The notes beneath the pieces were generated by a model, which saw only the letters and a program-made list of their open reading frames with translations, made no database searches and was not told where the DNA came from. Positions 62,078 to 64,000 of a DNA stretch of 64,000 nucleotides are shown in pieces (within the stretch, counting starts at the first letter, position 1; the number at the start of each line of letters is the position of its first letter). The position numbers were made by a program, and so were the translations under genes. The stretch comes from Phaeobacter italicus (GTDB lineage Bacteria > Pseudomonadota > Alphaproteobacteria > Rhodobacterales > Rhodobacteraceae): assembly GCF_001258055.1 (NCBI RefSeq), contig NZ_CVRM01000001.1, positions 62,001-126,000 on the forward strand, read 5' to 3'.

Positions 62078-63040
62078 ATGAGCACCATCCAATCCCGCAT
62101 CGTCCGTTACGGTGAGCTGCGCCCCTGCAAGACCGCCTTTATTGATGCCCACACCCCCGGCTCTGACCAGAAAGAAAACTTTACCATCATCGGTGGCGGC
62201 GTCAGCGAAAGCCCGGACCAGCATGTCCATATCACCGACAAAATCGGGTTTAACATTGGCGCAGCTGGCCAGCCTCCGAAGTGCCGCAACAGCCTGCATT
62301 CGCACACCACGGCCGAAGTGTTCTTTGTTGCCAAGGGACGCTGGCGGTTCTTTTGGGGCCGCTATGGCACCGCGGGCGAATTCATTGCCGAGGAAGGCGA
62401 TATCTTCAACATTCCGACGGGCATCTTCCGTGGGTTCGAAAACGTCGGCCAGGATTACGGGATGATCATGTCGATCCTGGGCGGTGACGATGCGGGCGGC
62501 GGTGTCACCTGGGCCCCGCAGGTGATCGAGGACGCACAGGCCCACGGGCTGATGTTGGGCGACAACGGCGTTCTGTATGACAGCAAAAAGGGCGAAGAGC
62601 TGCCCCATAACGTGCGCCCCATGCCCGTGCTGAACGAGGACGAGCTGAAGGCCTATCCCGAAGTACCGGTCGAGGATGTGGTCGGCAAATACGTCGCCCG
62701 CTACTGGGATCTGATGGCCCTGTCCGCCAAGAAACCTGCCAGGGTGATCGGCGAAGATGCCATCATCAAGGACAAGCCCGGTTTTGATGTCGACTTCCTT
62801 GGTCGTGGCTCTGCCATCACGGACAAGATCACTGCGGAAAAACCCGTCGTCCTCATGCCCGCAAGCGGCCATTGGGCGATCTCGATCAATGACGTCGATG
62901 TGACACTGTCTGCAGGGGACACCGCCCTTGTCCTGCCGGGCGAAAGCTACAGCGTTCAACCCTCCATGACGGGTCAGGCCGGGCTTTACCGCATCACAGC
63001 AACCGACGATCCCGCCGGCGCCACCTGGACCGGCGCATAA
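62078..63040 (+). CDS. bicupin-fold protein
   Basis: A 320-residue protein with two cupin barrels. The first (about 30-150) has a metal site: His74, His76, Glu80 in HSHTTAEVFFVAKGRWRFFWG, and a later GDIFNIPTGIFRGFEN. The second (about 235-310, KPVVLMPASGHWAISINDVDVTLSAGDTALVLPGESYSVQ) lacks the His pair and is probably structural. Bicupins include dioxygenases, isomerases and decarboxylases. It is 159 nt behind the SnoaL gene and may be read from the same promoter. Confidence 0.78.
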   Translation: MSTIQSRIVRYGELRPCKTAFIDAHTPGSDQKENFTIIGGGVSESPDQHVHITDKIGFNIGAAGQPPKCRNSLHSHTTAEVFFVAKGRWRFFWGRYGTAGEFIAEEGDIFNIPTGIFRGFENVGQDYGMIMSILGGDDAGGGVTWAPQVIEDAQAHGLMLGDNGVLYDSKKGEELPHNVRPMPVLNEDELKAYPEVPVEDVVGKYVARYWDLMALSAKKPARVIGEDAIIKDKPGFDVDFLGRGSAITDKITAEKPVVLMPASGHWAISINDVDVTLSAGDTALVLPGESYSVQPSMTGQAGLYRITATDDPAGATWTGA

Positions 63041-63153
63041 ACCCGCCGTTGTCCCTGCCCCGCCCAATGCGGGGCGGGGCCACACAACGCCCCATGCGCC
63101 CGCGTGTCAGCGGGCGCCAACATCGACGCCATGCCAAGCAAGGAGATGCCCAA

Positions 63154-64000
63154 ATGGTCAAGACAACCCATGTAGGCTCGCTGCCGCGCACGCAGGACGT
63201 GGTGGATTTCATCTTTGCCCGCGAACAGGAAAAGCCCTTTGATCAAGGCGCTTTTGACAGCTGCATGACCCAAGCCGTCAGCGCGACCGTCAAGAAACAG
63301 CTGGAGGCCGGCATCGATATTGTGAGCGACGGTGAAACCTCCAAGATCTCATACGCGACCTACGTCAAGGACCGCTACACGGGGTTTTCCGGCGACAGCC
63401 CCCGCAACGCGCCTGCTGATCTGAAGATGTTTCCGGGGTTTCTGGAACGTCTCGCCAATGATGGCGGCACGCCGCAATATGCCCGTCCCATGTGCACCGG
63501 AGAGGTGCGTTCCAAAGGCCAGGGCGAACTGCAAAAAGACATCGTGAACCTCAAGACCGCAATGGCAGAGCATGGTGCAGAGCGCGGTTTCATGAATGCA
63601 GCCTCCCCCGGTGTGATCTCATTGTTTTTGCAAAATGATTTCTACCCAACCCGAGAGGGCTATCTCGCAGCACTCGCTGATGCGATGAAGGAGGAATATG
63701 AAACGATCGTGGGCTCCGGTCTCGACCTGCAGCTGGATTGCCCCGATCTCGCGCTGTCCCGCCACATGCTGTTCAACGACCTGAGCGACGCGGAGTTCAT
63801 CAAGATCGCCCAGATGCATGTCGAGGCGCTCAACCGCGCGCTGTCGGATGTCCCAGCCGAAAAGGTTCGGATCCACATTTGCTGGGGCAACTACGAGGGT
63901 CCGCATTGCTGTGATATCGCGATGGATACGGTGTTTGCGCCGCTGATGGCGGCCAAGGCGCGCTATGTGCTTTTTGAAACGTCCAACCCCCGCCATGCCC
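63154..64000 (+). CDS. MetE-like cobalamin-independent methionine synthase family protein (zinc alkyltransferase), C-terminus off the window
   Basis: About 282 residues are visible; the window edge cuts it. It starts MVKTTHVGSLPRTQDVVDFIFAR, the short single-domain MetE-C/UROD-MetE family form. Zinc-thiolate site: His241-x-Cys243 (RIHICWGN) and Glu275 (LFETSN); the last Cys would be past the edge. LDLQLDCPDL replaces the folate-contact segment of true MetE. No N-terminal MetE domain exists, so methionine synthesis is unlikely. Relatives include epoxyalkane:CoM transferase and demethylases. AGGAGA lies 7 nt before ATG 63154. It may shift an alkyl group from the pathway substrate. Confidence 0.82.
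   Translation, partial: MVKTTHVGSLPRTQDVVDFIFAREQEKPFDQGAFDSCMTQAVSATVKKQLEAGIDIVSDGETSKISYATYVKDRYTGFSGDSPRNAPADLKMFPGFLERLANDGGTPQYARPMCTGEVRSKGQGELQKDIVNLKTAMAEHGAERGFMNAASPGVISLFLQNDFYPTREGYLAALADAMKEEYETIVGSGLDLQLDCPDLALSRHMLFNDLSDAEFIKIAQMHVEALNRALSDVPAEKVRIHICWGNYEGPHCCDIAMDTVFAPLMAAKARYVLFETSNPRHA

Noticed and set aside
63154-64000. Annotation as metE methionine synthase
   Set aside because: The protein starts directly in the C-terminal-type barrel, has no folate-binding N-terminal domain and is embedded in a catabolic cluster.

Overview
The window is chromosomal DNA of a Roseobacter-group alphaproteobacterium (Rhodobacterales). The evidence is high GC, the rsmI-yraN neighbourhood, a NepR/EcfG/PhyR stress system, TRAP and CUT1 importers with Tat-type binding proteins, and a TmpA/TmpB pair of the kind first characterised in Leisingera. 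Genus is not resolved. I saw no rRNA, tRNA, CRISPR array, insertion sequence or prophage. Coding density is high and most genes have clear starts and ribosome binding sites.

Layout. 1-11.5 kb is housekeeping: yraN (cut by the left edge), rsmI, an LpoA-like lipoprotein, glnD, murJ, a rhomboid-like protein that lacks both catalytic residues, trpS, an OmpA-domain protein and a CpdA-like phosphoesterase. 11.6-17.9 kb is a partial phenylacetate block (TetR regulator, paaK, paaI, paaG, divergent paaZ, PaaX-like regulator) without the paaABCDE epoxidase. 17.9-24.6 kb has a RidA protein and a BMP-type ABC importer joined to a CodA-like deaminase whose active-site Asp is Cys, which points to 5-methylcytosine. 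24.6-33 kb is a general stress response island: nepR-ecfG-histidine kinase, divergent phyR, dps and small envelope proteins. I find eight GGAAC-N16/17-CGTT-type promoters there, including three divergent pairs.

33-42.2 kb is an RpiR-controlled cluster (N-formylglutamate-amidohydrolase-like protein, TRAP importer, glutamine-synthetase-like ligase, aldehyde dehydrogenase, iron alcohol dehydrogenase). It reads as a gamma-glutamylation route for an amino alcohol. 42.3-45.8 kb has a SRAP protein and tmpA-tmpB with a LysR regulator, for 2-(trimethylamino)ethylphosphonate. 46-49.6 kb holds two histidine kinases and two response regulators.

49.6-64 kb is the most novel region: a LacI-type, apparently single-substrate catabolic cluster running off the right edge. 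It has a CUT1 ABC importer, four SnoaL-like proteins (three of about 330-350 residues), an HpsN-like member of the histidinol dehydrogenase family, an SDR, an amidohydrolase-2 lactonase, a bicupin and a MetE-like zinc alkyltransferase. The two arms diverge from a region carrying a perfect 19-bp inverted pair of LacI-type operators. I do not recognise this pathway.
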